A DNA stretch of 64,000 nucleotides from Myxocyprinus asiaticus (taxonomy: Eukaryota > Chordata > Actinopteri > Cypriniformes > Catostomidae). The notes under the pieces are model-generated. The model was not told the DNA's origin. It searched no databases and worked only from the letters and a program-made list of their open reading frames with translations. Location: positions 35,366,735 through 35,430,734 of the forward strand of contig NC_059368.1 of the NCBI RefSeq assembly GCF_019703515.2, written 5' to 3'. Both the position numbers and the translations under genes were made by a program. Positions 31,864 to 46,226 of this stretch are shown one piece after another (the first letter of the stretch is position 1; each line of letters starts with the position of its first letter).

Positions 31864-32275
31864 TTTGGTTGCTAAATGCATATTCAGTTATTATGCACTA
31901 AAATGTTTACATGTAATTGCATTAATTAACACAATTACAGGTGTATATAATGATGATTTGTGAGTTTTCACTGCAAAACAACCCAAAAAAAATAAAATAA
32001 CAAATGAGCAAATTGCATTGCAAAAAGCAGCAGCAAATTCAGCCATTTTGTAATTACAGCTAGCCAAATTACACTATTAGTTATTTAGTTATTTTATTAA
32101 ATTAGTTATTTCCTAACTACACCGTAATTTGATGACCAACCTTTAGTTGTGGCAATGTAACTGATTATGTAGTGACAACCGGAAAAGTTAAATTTCTGTA
32201 TTCGTTGCCGCAATGTAACTTTGGAGTGGTGCCAGTCCATCATGACGACATTGTGGCAAGGTCGTGGTTCAATAG
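31556..32275 (+). repeat. Local duplication, copy B, with a 380-bp insertion
   Basis: Direct-oriented partner of 29070-29366. Between about 31722 and 32105 it contains extra sequence absent from copy A, including a (TA)n/poly(T) tract. It ends at a solo LTR insertion. Confidence 0.65.
31791..31866. repeat. (TA)n followed by poly(T)
   Basis: About 55 bases of TA repeat and about 20 bases of T. Confidence 0.95.
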
Positions 32276-32903
32276 TGTCGGGGGGGGGGACCCAAAAGCA
32301 GAGATGACGGTTCAATGGTTTTATTAACAAAGTTCTTAATGTCAAGATAAGGCGCACCTGGCGCCGGCTGCAGAAGGCTGAAATCCAGCGAGCCGCAATG
32401 GGCTAGTGAAGGGTGTGTTCGTATGATAAGTGTTTGCTTTGTTGAAGTCAGGAACAATCCGAAGAGAGTCCGTTGAAGCTGGTGTGTTGCGAAGCAAAGC
32501 CCAGATGATATAGTCCCCGAGACATGGGCAGAGACCGAGGAATCCTCCTCCACATGAACTGGGCACAGAACTGGCGAGGGTGACGGCAAGCAGGAAGGTA
32601 ACCGCACCTCTACAGAGGGGCAACCAACAGACACACGAGCATGCTCTAACTACACGAGTTAACATGACAGTGAACAATAAAAGGGAAAATAATGAGGTGA
32701 CACATAAGGAATAAGTAGGGAGTGCAATCAGAGTGAAGCAGATGGTAACGGGCGAGTAAATCATTGCTGTGATCAGCATCTCCCCGAGATCGATCACCGC
32801 TCCCATGGAAATGCTGATCGCATGCCGGCTCCACCTGTGAGACACGAGGGAGAGAGAAAAACAAACAACAGTATGAGCTGGCACAAATGCCGGAACCATG
32901 ACA
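32276..32903 (-). mobile_element. Solo LTR with 5-bp target duplication AATAG
   Basis: The 628-bp block starts TGTCGGGG and ends CCATGACA on the + strand, giving TG...CA boundaries, and is flanked by AATAG at 32271-32275 and 32904-32908. Read on the - strand it contains an AATAAAACC poly(A) signal about 50 bases from its end, as an LTR R region would. No internal coding region or second LTR is present, so recombination between two LTRs is the likely origin. Open frames of 185 and 121 residues on the - strand lie wholly within the LTR and show no domain. Confidence 0.8.
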
Positions 32904-32908
32904 AATAG

Positions 32909-33375
32909 TTGTTTGTTGGTAACCAGTTGGTAATTTATGCTTTAAATAATCATTCAATGGGCAAACATGCAGTATTCTAAACTAATGTATGTCCTCATTT
33001 GCCCTACATTAATTTAGAGGCTATTTAAACAGTTGTGCGTATGAATAATGAATGCAGATTCAAATTTAATGTACTTCATTTATTTTGACACTGCACAGAG
33101 AAAAAAATGCAACAACAGAATTACAATGAAATTACAAGCCTAAATGACTTCTGTGCTCATATTAAAATCTACTTAGACTATCTTAACACCTAATGCCATG
33201 AATTACATTTGTTAATTTAATTTAAAGCTGGTTTATGAAAATAAAAAATGGTAAATAACTTCATTACAATATAATCTTTAGATCTACATATTTGTTTCAA
33301 TAAATAATTATATTAAATTATAGCAAAAATATCAAATTAATCAGCAAAAATTAAAAAATACAATTAAAAATAGAT

Positions 33376-33426
<51 letters not shown>

Positions 33427-33639
33427 TGATTGATTGATTCTTTGAATGGTGATTCATGAGACTGTCACCACATTTAGACAACATTATGCCATCGAAGATG
33501 CTAAATTGTGAACAGATTTTTAAATATCGAACGGTGTTGCCATGGAGATTCACTAAATTAATGGCAAAAATAGGCAAACAGGAAGTGTCTCATATCTTCT
33601 GCGTGCATTGTGTGATTTAGATTAAAATTGAGTTGTATG
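32909..33639. other. No gene; contains a GATA microsatellite (33374-33427)
   Basis: AT-rich sequence with about 13 GATA units followed by three GATT units. No coding frame. Confidence 0.7.
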
Positions 33640-33987
33640 TTTTTTCTTGGGGGCTATTCACATGGATGTGGCTATTGTGGGTCACGGTCATAGTGCCACC
33701 AACTGGCAGCAGGAGGTGTGGCACTTACAACAGACTTCGAAAAAGTTATCTTACATTAACCCAAATTGCTTAAATTGTTTAGACACTGCTGATGGAAAAT
33801 TTTGTGAAGTTGTAGTCAAACTGGAATGGTGGCATATACCTATTACTCATTGTATGATTAGGGTCCAAGTTTACATTAATGTTGAGTTGTTGCTGTGTCC
33901 AACTTGCATTGTTTTCCGAAAGCCAACAGGTGGAAATGGACCCATGGTGCTTGGGTCCGTCATTGCTGCCCGCAGCTATATTTATTA
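33640..33987 (+). repeat. Probable interspersed repeat, unassigned
   Basis: Contains phrases (GTGCCACCAACTGGCAGCAG, GGTGCTTGGGTCCGTCATTG, CTGCCCGCAGCTATA) that I associate with a widespread fish repeat. The open frame at 33647-33988 has no recognisable domain. Boundaries uncertain. Confidence 0.35.
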
Positions 33988-34287
33988 ATTGAAATTCTGT
34001 CATCATTCACCATGATGTTGTTCCAAACCCGTATGACTTTCTTTCTTCCATGCAACACAATAAGGAGATATTAGACAGAATGTTTGCCTGAGTCACCATT
34101 TACTTTCAGTGAATGTGTTTTTTTTTCTCCATATTTTGAAAGTAAATGGTGACCGAGACTATCAGTCCCTAACATTCTGTCTAACATCTTTTGTGTTCCA
34201 CAGAATACAGAAGGTCACATGGGTTTGGAACAACATGAGGGTAGGGAAATGATGACAGAATATTAAAATTATGGCTGAGCTATCACT
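33988..34287. mobile_element. TTAA-type palindromic MITE, left end truncated
   Basis: The left arm (AATTCTGTCATCATTC, GTTCCAAACCCGTATGAC) is mirrored by the right arm (GGGTTTGGAACAACATGAGG, GATGACAGAATATT). The right end meets TTAA at 34288-34291, which it shares with the next element. The left terminal motif is missing. Confidence 0.7.
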
Positions 34288-34291
34288 TTAA

Positions 34292-34939
34292 AGGGATAGT
34301 TCACCCAAAAATGAAAATTCTCTCATCATTTACTCACCCTCAGACCATCCCAGATGTGTATGACTTCCTTTCTTCTGCAGAACACAAATTAAGATTTTTA
34401 GAGGAATATTTTAGCTTTGTAGGTCAGTACAATGCAAGTGAATGTGTGCCAAAAATGCTCCAAAAAGCACATAAAGGCAGCATAAATGTAATCCATAAGA
34501 CTCCAGTAGTTAAATCCATATCTTCAGAAGTGATATGATAGGTGTGGGTGAGAAACAAATCAATATTTCAAATTTTTTGCTAGACATTCTTCTCCCTGCC
34601 CAGCAGGGGGCAATATGAAGAGAAGAATGTGAAAAACACAAGGAGAAGAATGTGAAAGTGATCTGTTTCTCTGTTTCTCATCCACACTTATCCCATAGCT
34701 TCTGAAGATATTGATTTAATCACTGTCTTATGGATTACGTTTATGCTGCCTTATTTAAAAAAAAATAGCTTTAAAATGTTGGCACCCATTCACTTGCATT
34801 TTATGGACCAAAAGAGCTGAAATATTCTTCTAAAAATCTTCATTTGTGTTCAGCAGAAGAAAGAAAGTCATACACATCTGGGATGGCATAAGGGTGAGTA
34901 AACGATGAGAGAATAACATTTTTTGGGTGAACTATCCCT
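34292..34939. mobile_element. TTAA-flanked palindromic MITE, complete
   Basis: TTAA at 34288-34291 and 34940-34943. Termini AGGGATAGTTCACCC and its exact inverted copy. Long arms include CCATCCCAGATGTGTATGAC. 648 bp, non-coding, same family as 19470-20083. The 75-residue frame at its left arm is the translated arm only. Confidence 0.85.
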
Positions 34940-35918
34940 TTAAGGGCTCTTGTCAGATCTGGATGAACTTGTCAAAAAGAAGAGAGGTTTAGAAACCTTT
35001 CTAGTAATTATTACGGTGAAAATGTCCCACAGGGACTTAATACAGTATATTATGCTGAAATATAAACCAAAGCAAGATCATATTTTATTAATGCCTACTT
35101 TCACTATTTCAAAGCTTTTAAAGTCCTGCGTGGATTCTTATTTCAGTGTAGTTACAGTTTTCAGTGTCTAAATAATTTAGATCATTAGTTCTGTACAGCA
35201 GTACTGCCACTACCCAAAACGCAGAGTATGAAGCCTGGGTAGGGCACCCATCCCGGTTACAGAACACTCGCTGTGTCTGAAACCGGCCCCTATCCACTAT
35301 ATAGTGCACTATTTTGGGTATCTGCCATTTTGTAGGAGTGTCTGAATTCTGAGTGAGCCACTTGTTGCCTACATTTGTTCACTCATTCTTACCCACAATG
35401 CACTCTAATTTTGAGTGTACATTTGATGCACACTCGACAACGGTTAATTGCCCATAATCCACCGCGTGGAAGACGTACGAGCTGGGAGTTTACTGCTTCC
35501 TTCACTGTGGCAATGTTTTATTTCATGCTGAATGTATTAAATTACTTTTTGACAAATCATTACTTGATTAAAATAACATAATAACATATAGAGAGGCAAA
35601 ACATACATTTTAAAATGTACTCTTTATTTATATTTATACAGAATGTTGCCATTAAGCTGAAGAATTCTTTATTTACTAAATAATTAACTGAGGTGATATT
35701 ATATTTTAACTCAGGAGACTGCACACAGTGGAAATGATAATTCTGTGGATGATTTAAATATTTGGTTATAGCATGTAGGTTATGATAACTTTGGTGCTGT
35801 TTATGATCGGATGAGAAATGCTACCCAGCTTGTATTGGAGTTTAAAGACACTAAAGTAAAACAAATAAATACAATAATGTACATTTGATAAAATGTGTTT
35901 ACTCTTTATATTAACATA

Positions 35919-37530
<1,612 letters not shown>

Positions 37531-37795
37531 TATATATTAAAAATGACAAACAGAATGAAGATTAATTGTATTAATATATTATTTAATAAGAATAACAAGT
37601 AAGACCCAAGTATTTTAAAAGTTCATTTGTGATGTTGTTTCTGTGACAGCCCCAGAGCTACGACACTTGGTGTATAGGTCATTGTCCGAATTCATTCACT
37701 CATTTCGTTCACTCACTGTTGAGATATAGTGCACTAACTGCCATTCACTATATAGGAAATAGTGAATGAGTGAACGATTAAGGACACAGCCACTC

Positions 37796-38399
37796 TCTTC
37801 GCCATATGATGGCCTCGTGCCTGCACATATCTCACACGCCCCACGCACTTCTCTGTGCATGCGCAGAAATGCTGTCTGTTCGCGCTCCAGTTGTCAATCA
37901 CGCGAACGGCAGAGCAAAAGGCATTACATTTAACTTAAATGTTTACATGGATTTATACAGTTAATCAGCCTGAAATAGCTGTGATAGCTGCGCAGGGTAA
38001 ATGCATAAATGCTGCTCATGACATGCGGGACGTGGGACAAAGCGTACTGATATATAGCTGCAGATTAAAAAATGTACACTTAAAAACTGATGTCATAAGA
38101 GCCCATTTACAGAATCACCCTGAAAATGACCATCAGATTACGCAGAAAAGCCTGCATTAGCATTAGAGCCACAACTTACCTCAGATTGCTGCCATAAATT
38201 GGAGCTTCAAATTTAATCTTGAAATATCTGCTTGTCTTTGTGTTAAATGAAGGCACTGCATGATGAAACTATTATTTTTTCACTATGTGGAGTGAGGAAA
38301 GTGTTTCACTTTGTTTGAAGAGCATGATGCTGCAGCAGTGATGGACTCGGCTTGAGTAACAGTCTGTGACAGCACGCGCAGCTGTGTGAACTTCCGCTA
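37796..38399. other. No gene; possibly interior of a hAT element
   Basis: No supported gene. It may belong to the hAT element whose end lies at 38643, but the other end could not be found. Confidence 0.3.
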
Positions 38400-38643
38400 T
38401 CGTAAAAGTCCATTCAATAATCTCTCAATAAATTACACATTAATTAAAATGAAACTCAGTAATGTAATGACAGGAATGCTGCCCATTGTAAAGAAGTAAA
38501 TGTAAATGTTTTCATTAGAAATTTACTTGAGTGAGAGTAAAAGGTTCCTAATTTTAAACCTACTCTAAAAAGTAATTTTTCCCCAAAAAAGTTTCTCAAG
38601 TAAATGTAACGGAGTAAATGTAGTGCGTTACTACCCACCTCTG
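38400..38643 (-). mobile_element. One end of a hAT-type element
   Basis: Read on the - strand from 38643, CAGAGGTGGGTAGTAACGC is a hAT-type terminus of the Tol2-like class. It is followed by alternating TTACTTGAG-type motifs. The matching opposite end and 8-bp duplication were not found, so extent is a guess. Confidence 0.55.
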
Positions 38644-38762
38644 CTCAGCACCACCCGCACTTACCACTGGACATCCACGTTGAATTCGTCCCCTCAAAAC
38701 ACAGAGATGATCAAAGCTTCCCCTCACTCACAGCACTTCAATCTAAAAAACAAGCCTCCATA

Positions 38763-39051
38763 TGTTACACACACCTGGCTCTTGGCAGGCAACATGAAGA
38801 AGAGGCAGTACTCAAATTAGCATAAAGAAATACATTTATTTAAAGGAAAAAATAAGGTTTTCAAAGCATCCAAATAATAGTCAAACGAGCACTCAAAAAG
38901 TACTGGAAGCAAGGGGAGAGACCTAGCACTGGAAGGAACAGATATTTTATCCTCTTGCAAATCAGCAGAGCAATCAGGAAAGCACCCATACCTGCTGCCA
39001 CTCTGCGAGGAGAAATGGAACACAGAGAAAACACCAGACAGGTCCGTCACA
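38763..39051 (-). mobile_element. Short solo-LTR-like block, tentative
   Basis: On the + strand it begins TGTTACAC and ends CGTCACA. Read on the - strand there is ATAAAATA followed by AAATAAATG, a promoter then poly(A) arrangement like an LTR. No target duplication is visible. Confidence 0.35.
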
Positions 39052-41345
39052 ATTTTTAGTTTTCATTTGCATTACGCTTACATGTTGTCAAAAGTATGGT
39101 GAGTAAAAACAAAAATGTACTAGCCACTGGCGATTCTTTCTACAACGTGTCTGTAGAGGGTTGAACGAGTTATCAGTAGCGCCACAGAAAAAGGTAAATG
39201 TAAACACAGTTAAATTGATGCAAAAATGTCTAATGGGAAATTGCACTTGTCAGTATCTTGGCAGAATGGGGTCAATGTCAGGGTCTCTGAAGTCTCGCTA
39301 GCAGCATGCCGAGTTTTCTGTGTGATGAGTTTAGACCCCAGTACAGTAGGTGGCTCATGTTTCTAGTAAATGCTCAAAGAATTGGTCCAAAAAAGACTTG
39401 ACCAGAAAAGGGCTAGCTTACACAGGCTGACATCATGAAGATACTGTATTATACACACTTTTATACAGATAAACAATATAGACACAGGCACCTATTTTAG
39501 TCAAAGTTTGGGGAGGAAATAGAAGCTCCACAGCCTTTAAGTTGAAGCTTCATTATAGTCTGTTGTACTAGACTTGGTAAGGAAGAGAAGCAACTAAATG
39601 AGCATCATGAATTCTTATAAAACCAAAACAAACATACTCCTATTGAGTGGTTGAGGAAATAGAAGGCTAAATTTAATGTGACCAGATTTGTGGGGGAAGA
39701 CAATGTAGAACAGAGTTAAGCTATGTTTTGCTACTGTCATTCCTGTGGCTGTTATGCTTATTATGAAACCAACTTGATGACCAAGCTTGGCTTTTCATGA
39801 GAACATTGTCTCCCATGAGGCTGGGTGCTTGTCTCGTTTCATTTTCAATCCAAACCTCATGATGGGGCCCCAGAAAAAAGGCAAGTAGATGATATGAATA
39901 TCAAGCTTTAACACTCGTAAAGACTTGTGTACTACTAATGTGCAACAGCTCTGTAGAGTGATATCAGCGTCCCACACACTGGCAGCTTCCATGCTTGAAG
40001 TAATAACAGGCATGACTGATTTCTCCACTTCCCCGTAACAATAACAACCAGCAAAAACACATGATCTCGAAAACTGAGTTGGTATTGGACGAGTCCTTCG
40101 AATGATCTAAACTAAGACTGGTGATTTTGCATAAGCCAGCATATGACTATTTGTCTGGTATCCCAAAGTTTTAAGTGGGCCTGAACATACTGCTTACAAA
40201 TATAGTTATTTACTTTGTATGGTTCAGTTTCCATTACATCATTGCACACCACAATGAAAGTCTGATCACAAAGTCTGATCCCATCCCTGTACTAGGGCAA
40301 CTATTCCATCTGCAGATAAGCAAACCCATAAACATACTTGACCAAAGCACTGACGGATGTTGACTGGAATATACTAACAAGCCTCTAAATCAGACATAAT
40401 GAATTTGTTTCGAGGGGAAGCACCCTGATAATACCGTCAAGCAGAGCAGTCAGGAAATGCTCTCCAGCAAGTAGGCCACTCATACTCATGTGCTCTGCAT
40501 TTTCCATTTGACTGCCTCTGTATAGTACAGCCTCTGTAATCGCACCAGCAGCTTGAGACGAACCGTAAATGTTTACATATGCCTACAAGGGGGCCGCTCC
40601 AAATTCACTTCATATCCAGCCATTCTCTCACCCTTTGTAAACCTCAGACAATCACACACTGTGCTGTTAACAAGAATAGATGAGAGCTATTATGCCTTTT
40701 TATTACTTCATAAAGAAGAACACATGGGGGCCTAGCATAAGTGGTGAGACAGGAAATAACAAATGGAAACCTGTAGCTCAGGAGGGGTGTACATGGCCTG
40801 TTACGCTTGCCGTTTTCCTTTTTACCTACTAAGGACCGACATACAACCATAAATAAGTGATATGGTTAGCAAGGCCTGGCTCACTGAACCAGGACAGGTA
40901 CAGAGGGAACAGGAGATAACTCCCTGTTGAAGTTTCTCGTATTTGACCCCCACAACTCTGCCGCTTTGATTTATGGAGCTCAGATGGAGTCTGGAGGGCT
41001 AGGAGGAGGAGATAAAAGGTTTCTTGAAATGAACACCTTAGTGAAACCTGCTGTAGTATACATTAACACAGAAAGGGCCCCTCCACCTGGAGCACTGCAG
41101 TACAGAACACATCTCATTAGGTGTCTCATTAGGTCTCTTGAGAACCTGTCTGCCTTCACTCTGTACGTTTACATACGTAATTACAAGAGCGACAATGTTT
41201 TTGCATATTCAATGTACAGTATATTTGGACTGTCTGTCCAAGTATACATGACACAAAGCGTAATTGAATATTTGAATGAAGGATGTTAGCAAGTGTTAAA
41301 TACATGTCGCCCGTCAACTCAGGCCAATTGTGATCCGATTACAAC
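39052..41345. other. No gene seen
   Basis: About 2.3 kb without recognisable genes or repeat boundaries. An open frame of 120 codons at 40927-41289 (+) has no domain, uneven composition and no splice context; treated as chance. Confidence 0.45.
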
Positions 41346-41801
41346 ACAGTCTCATGACAACTCGTAAAAAAATTGCACGAGATGGCAAAATTGTAAGATA
41401 TCTTACGACTTGTCTCATGCAAAAAGTCTCGTTTCAGATGGCAATGTTTTCTTTCTTCTGTGGTACAGAAAACTTATTTTCCTATTAAGATCATAGTTAG
41501 GTTTAGGGTTTGGGTAAGGGGGTAGAGTTTATGGTTAGATTTAGGGTTGGGGTTTTGAGTTGGGTGAAAAAACATTAGAATGCTTGTTCAAAACCCATAT
41601 GTTCACTTTCTTTTTTTTTTCACAACAGTGATCTTCCTTTTAAAATCAGGTTTAGGTTCACAGTTTGGGTAATAGTTTAGGCTTTAAGGTTAGATTTAGG
41701 TTAGGGGTTAATCTTAGAAAAAATAGTAAAAACATCATTCGTTTTTGTACAATTTTTCACAACTTCGTATCTTGTACTATTGAGACTTGCCATGAGATTG
41801 A
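41346..41801. mobile_element. MITE with TCTCATGRCAA termini
   Basis: The left CAGTCTCATGACAACTCGTA and right, inverted CAATCTCATGGCAAGTCTC, plus an inner TTTTTCACAACTTCGTA/TACGACTTG pair, form imperfect inverted ends. The interior has TTAGGTTTAGGG-like phrases. Non-coding. Confidence 0.55.
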
Positions 41802-41805
41802 ACTT

Positions 41806-42450
41806 TTAAAGTGCATGTAAACATACTGACTGTTGAAAAGACCAGGGGCCCAGGAACCAATCATTGAGCCACGAGGGTTCAGGGGAGAGTGGAGGGTTCC
41901 ACTCTAGCCTGACGCTCGCGGCTGCCCAGGAAAGCATGTCCGTCATCTCCACGCCGGCTTGAGACTGGGCGACCACACCCGAAGGAGGGAGCCCAGCCGA
42001 GGCGTCTGCATCAGAGTGGATGAGCCTGCTCTCAGATGCTGCGCTCGATAACTCATCGTCTTCCTGGGCTCCGAATAAGAGGTTGAACTTGCCGTGAGAC
42101 GAGCCGACCGGGGCAAGCAAGCGTGCTGGGGAATGGGAGGTCCGTGGGGGTTTTCCCAGTGGAGGTGCTCCCACTGAGGTCCCCAAATTGCCCCCAGTGC
42201 TAACCGGCACGGCCTCATAGCCGTAGGTAGAAGGACCGAGGCGGGGAGCCGCTGGGGTGGCTTGCTTTTTTACAAATGCAAGCCACGACCGCAACGTTGC
42301 CATGGTCATGTTCTCGCAATGAGGACATGATCCATCCATGAACAATGTCTCCGCATGAGCAGCGCCCAGACATGTAAGACAGCGATCGTGGCCATCAGAA
42401 GCGGAGAGATAACGACCGCAACCAGGAATAACACACAAACGGATAGGCAT
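41806..42450 (-). pseudogene. DIRS gag-like ORF, truncated
   Basis: About 214 residues from MPIRLCVIPGCGRYL. Cysteine pairs C-x4-C, C-x2-C (RCLTCLG) and C-x2-C (CPHCENM) in the first 60 residues form a zinc-binding N-terminus typical of fish DIRS ORF1. The rest is rich in proline and serine. The open frame extends further upstream to 42564, but this ATG begins the family-like part. The C-terminal half is missing. Confidence 0.7.
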
Positions 42451-42810
42451 CTTTAAAAAAACGTTCCATGTGTGCCGCTCTTTTAGAATGAAAATATACT
42501 CTTTTTTGAATATACTCTTTTTGTTATTCTGCCGAAGTGCGCAGGGGCATTCTCTGCACTCCATGGGTGCAGAGGGGGAGAAGCTGCTGAAATGCGCTGT
42601 AAAATCCAGCAGATGAGGTGAATGAACTCGCGGATGAATTCAGCTTCAATGAATAGAACTGCTCGGCTCCGAAATTAAAATCTGAATGAGTGGTTGCATA
42701 CCAGCTCCTTTTATACCTGTATGTCTGGGGGAGTGGGAATTTCCATTGGCCTTTTTTCAAAGATCAGAGGTGTTTAGGGCTCCCAAGAGTGACCCCTAGT
42801 GTCACTACAT

Positions 42811-43077
42811 TAATTAATTTATTTAATTAATTTTTAATTATATTTATTTATCACACATTATACATTTGCACATATATAGTGAAATTCTTTTTTTCCCACA
42901 TATCCCAGCTAAGCTGGGGTCAGAGTGCAGGGTCAGCCATGATACAGCACCCCTAGAGCAGATAGGGTCAAGGGCCTTGCTCGAGGGCCCAACAGTGGCA
43001 TCTTGGTGGTGCTGGGGCTTGAACTCCTGACCTTCTGATTAGTAACCCAGAACCTTAACCACTGAGCCACCACTGGC
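42811..43077 (-). mobile_element. tRNA-derived SINE, full length, fused to U2
   Basis: Read on the - strand, the head TGGCTCAGTGGTTAAGG fits a pol III A box, and GGAGTTCAAGCCCC fits a B box, at tRNA-like spacing. The body includes ACTGTTGGGCCCT, CTTGACCCT and CCCCAGCTTAGCTGGGATA. The tail is a TAAATAA-type AT run (42811-42850). Directly upstream on the same strand is U2 snRNA sequence. Confidence 0.8.
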
Positions 43078-43248
43078 CCAAGATACTGCAATACCAAGTC
43101 GATACGTGGAGTGGACGGAGCAAGCCCCGCTTCCATCTCCCAGGCCCAAAAAGCAATTTAATATATGGTCCCCGGATAGGAGACGTATCAGATATTAAAC
43201 TGATAAGAACCGATACTACACTTGATCTTAGCCAAAAGGCCGAGAAGC
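43078..43248 (-). ncRNA. U2 snRNA retropseudogene (5' about 170 nt)
   Basis: On the - strand, GCTTCTCGGCCTTTTGGCTA begins at what would be U2 nucleotide 4. The branch-site recognition sequence TGTAGTATC and ATCAGTTTAATATCTGATAC follow. Later blocks are TATATTAAAT, GGGAGATGGAA, GCTTGCTCCGTCCACTCCAC and TTGGTATTGCAGTA. About 170 of some 187 nt are present; the 3' stem-loop is replaced by a SINE. Scattered substitutions include A to C in the Sm site (CTTTTTGG). There is no snRNA-type promoter, because the upstream sequence is DIRS. Non-functional. Confidence 0.9.
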
Positions 43249-43304
43249 CTTTTGGCACACATCGACACATCGACACAACGTCGAGTGAGTGACAGATAGG
43301 GAAC

Positions 43305-44617
43305 AGACAGTAAAATGGCAGACACTGCAGGGCACATTCAGTAATCAAACAGACCATTACAAAGACTGGTGATGGTCTGTCTGGATAGTTTTTAATCAGA
43401 AACATGGTACTGTACAGAAAAGAAAATTTCTAAGTTACATGCGAAACAACAAATGTGCTGCCTGCCCCATTTACCGGTAATCCTGACGCAAAACTCAACG
43501 ATAACCCCGTTCGTGGTAATGAAAAACATTATGAAAAATACAATTGCCATTCAGCAGTGTAGTGGTATTGTAGGTCGAATATAAAACAAAAAGAAGCTTA
43601 TACATTGCATGTTTTATTTCATTTTTAAATTTTTTTTAAAGCTCTGATCCGGCGATGTCAGATAGGGTTTTACACTGCAAAAACACTTTTCTTAATTACT
43701 GTCTTTGTTTAGCTTCCAGAATTTTTTTTTTTTTTAACGACCTGAGAAGCATAAATGCGTAAGTTGGGTTAGGTTTATGCTTAATACACTAAAATATTTA
43801 TTCTGTCAACAAGTCTTTACTACAATTATGTTTCTTAGGTAAAGTTATCTAAAAGATGCTTAGATATTTGTACATTAAATCAAGAATGATAAAGAAATTA
43901 TTTTTAGCAGCAGCGTCTATTCACATGCAACATCATTTAGGCTTCAGTCTGTATTATTCAAGGAGCTCTAAAATACCTGGAGAGAGCTATAGGTTAGCAT
44001 TCCCATTCATCTCTATTGCGGTGCTCAGCTGGCGTGGGGTCCCCCCCCCCGACTCCCCTGGAAATATGCACAGTCTTGGCACCATGTGACTTGCTCTGCA
44101 GCTGCAGAAAAATTACATCCTGACAACGCTCACAACGTGCACACGGTAATGGTAGGCTACAGTAAGGTGAGTGTGGTCTGGGTGATCAAATTAGACAAAA
44201 AGTGAATTAAATAACTATAAATAAATTACCAATGGAATTTTACACCAGACCTTGAAAAGTGACGATTAGCACAATTAAAAATGGATTGATGTACGGTCTC
44301 ATGAATTATGCATTACAATTGAATTCATGTTTTGAATGTGTTTTTTAGCATGTTGCTATAATCAATATTGTTTAAATAACCATGACACAAGACTGCAAAA
44401 TCAAGAGTTCCCGTTTGTTTAGTAGACTACTCAGATTAAATCTACGCCAAGTTTTATACATAAGGCCCAAGGATTGCTGGTTACCAGCATATGCTGGTGT
44501 GCTGGTGTCCCCACCAGGCTTCTTAACTAGCTTAGCTAGTTAACCAGCAAGCCTCCCTTGGTTGATGAGCTTCATAACAAAGTCCATGGTCTTCTCAGCA
44601 GGGTTGCCTGAGAACAT
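43305..44617. other. No gene; 16-bp palindrome ACCAGCATATGCTGGT near 44477-44500
   Basis: No supported coding sequence. A perfect palindrome with neighbouring GCTGGT repeats near 44475-44550 resembles a fish repeat terminus. Homopolymers lie around 43720-43736 and 44041-44050. Confidence 0.45.
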
Positions 44618-44620
44618 ATA

Positions 44621-46224
<1,604 letters not shown>

Positions 46225-46226
46225 TA

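Larger units (their letters stand above)
41840..43304 (-). mobile_element. DIRS-type element, 5' portion, with a nested U2-SINE insertion
   Basis: On the - strand: terminus GTTCCCTATCTGTCACTCAC (at 43304), promoter-like GGTATAAAAGGAGCTGG (near 42710), then a gag-like frame. It is truncated about 41840. The terminus region matches 27187-27510 of the other DIRS copy. A 446-bp foreign insertion lies at 42811-43256. No RT or recombinase remains here. Confidence 0.8.

Noticed and set aside
32342..32899. 185-residue open frame on the - strand
   Set aside because: It lies entirely inside the solo LTR, shows no domain and overlaps two other frames; open by chance.
33374..33427. CRISPR-like regular repeat
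   Set aside because: Simple GATA microsatellite without spacers.
33647..33988. 113-residue open frame
   Set aside because: Falls in probable interspersed repeat sequence and shows no domain.
40927..41289. 120-residue open frame on the + strand
   Set aside because: No recognisable domain, no splice or poly(A) context and no repeat-protein similarity.
43078..43248. Functional U2 snRNA gene
   Set aside because: Lacks the first 3 nt and the 3' stem-loop, has a changed Sm site, no snRNA promoter, and is fused to a SINE.
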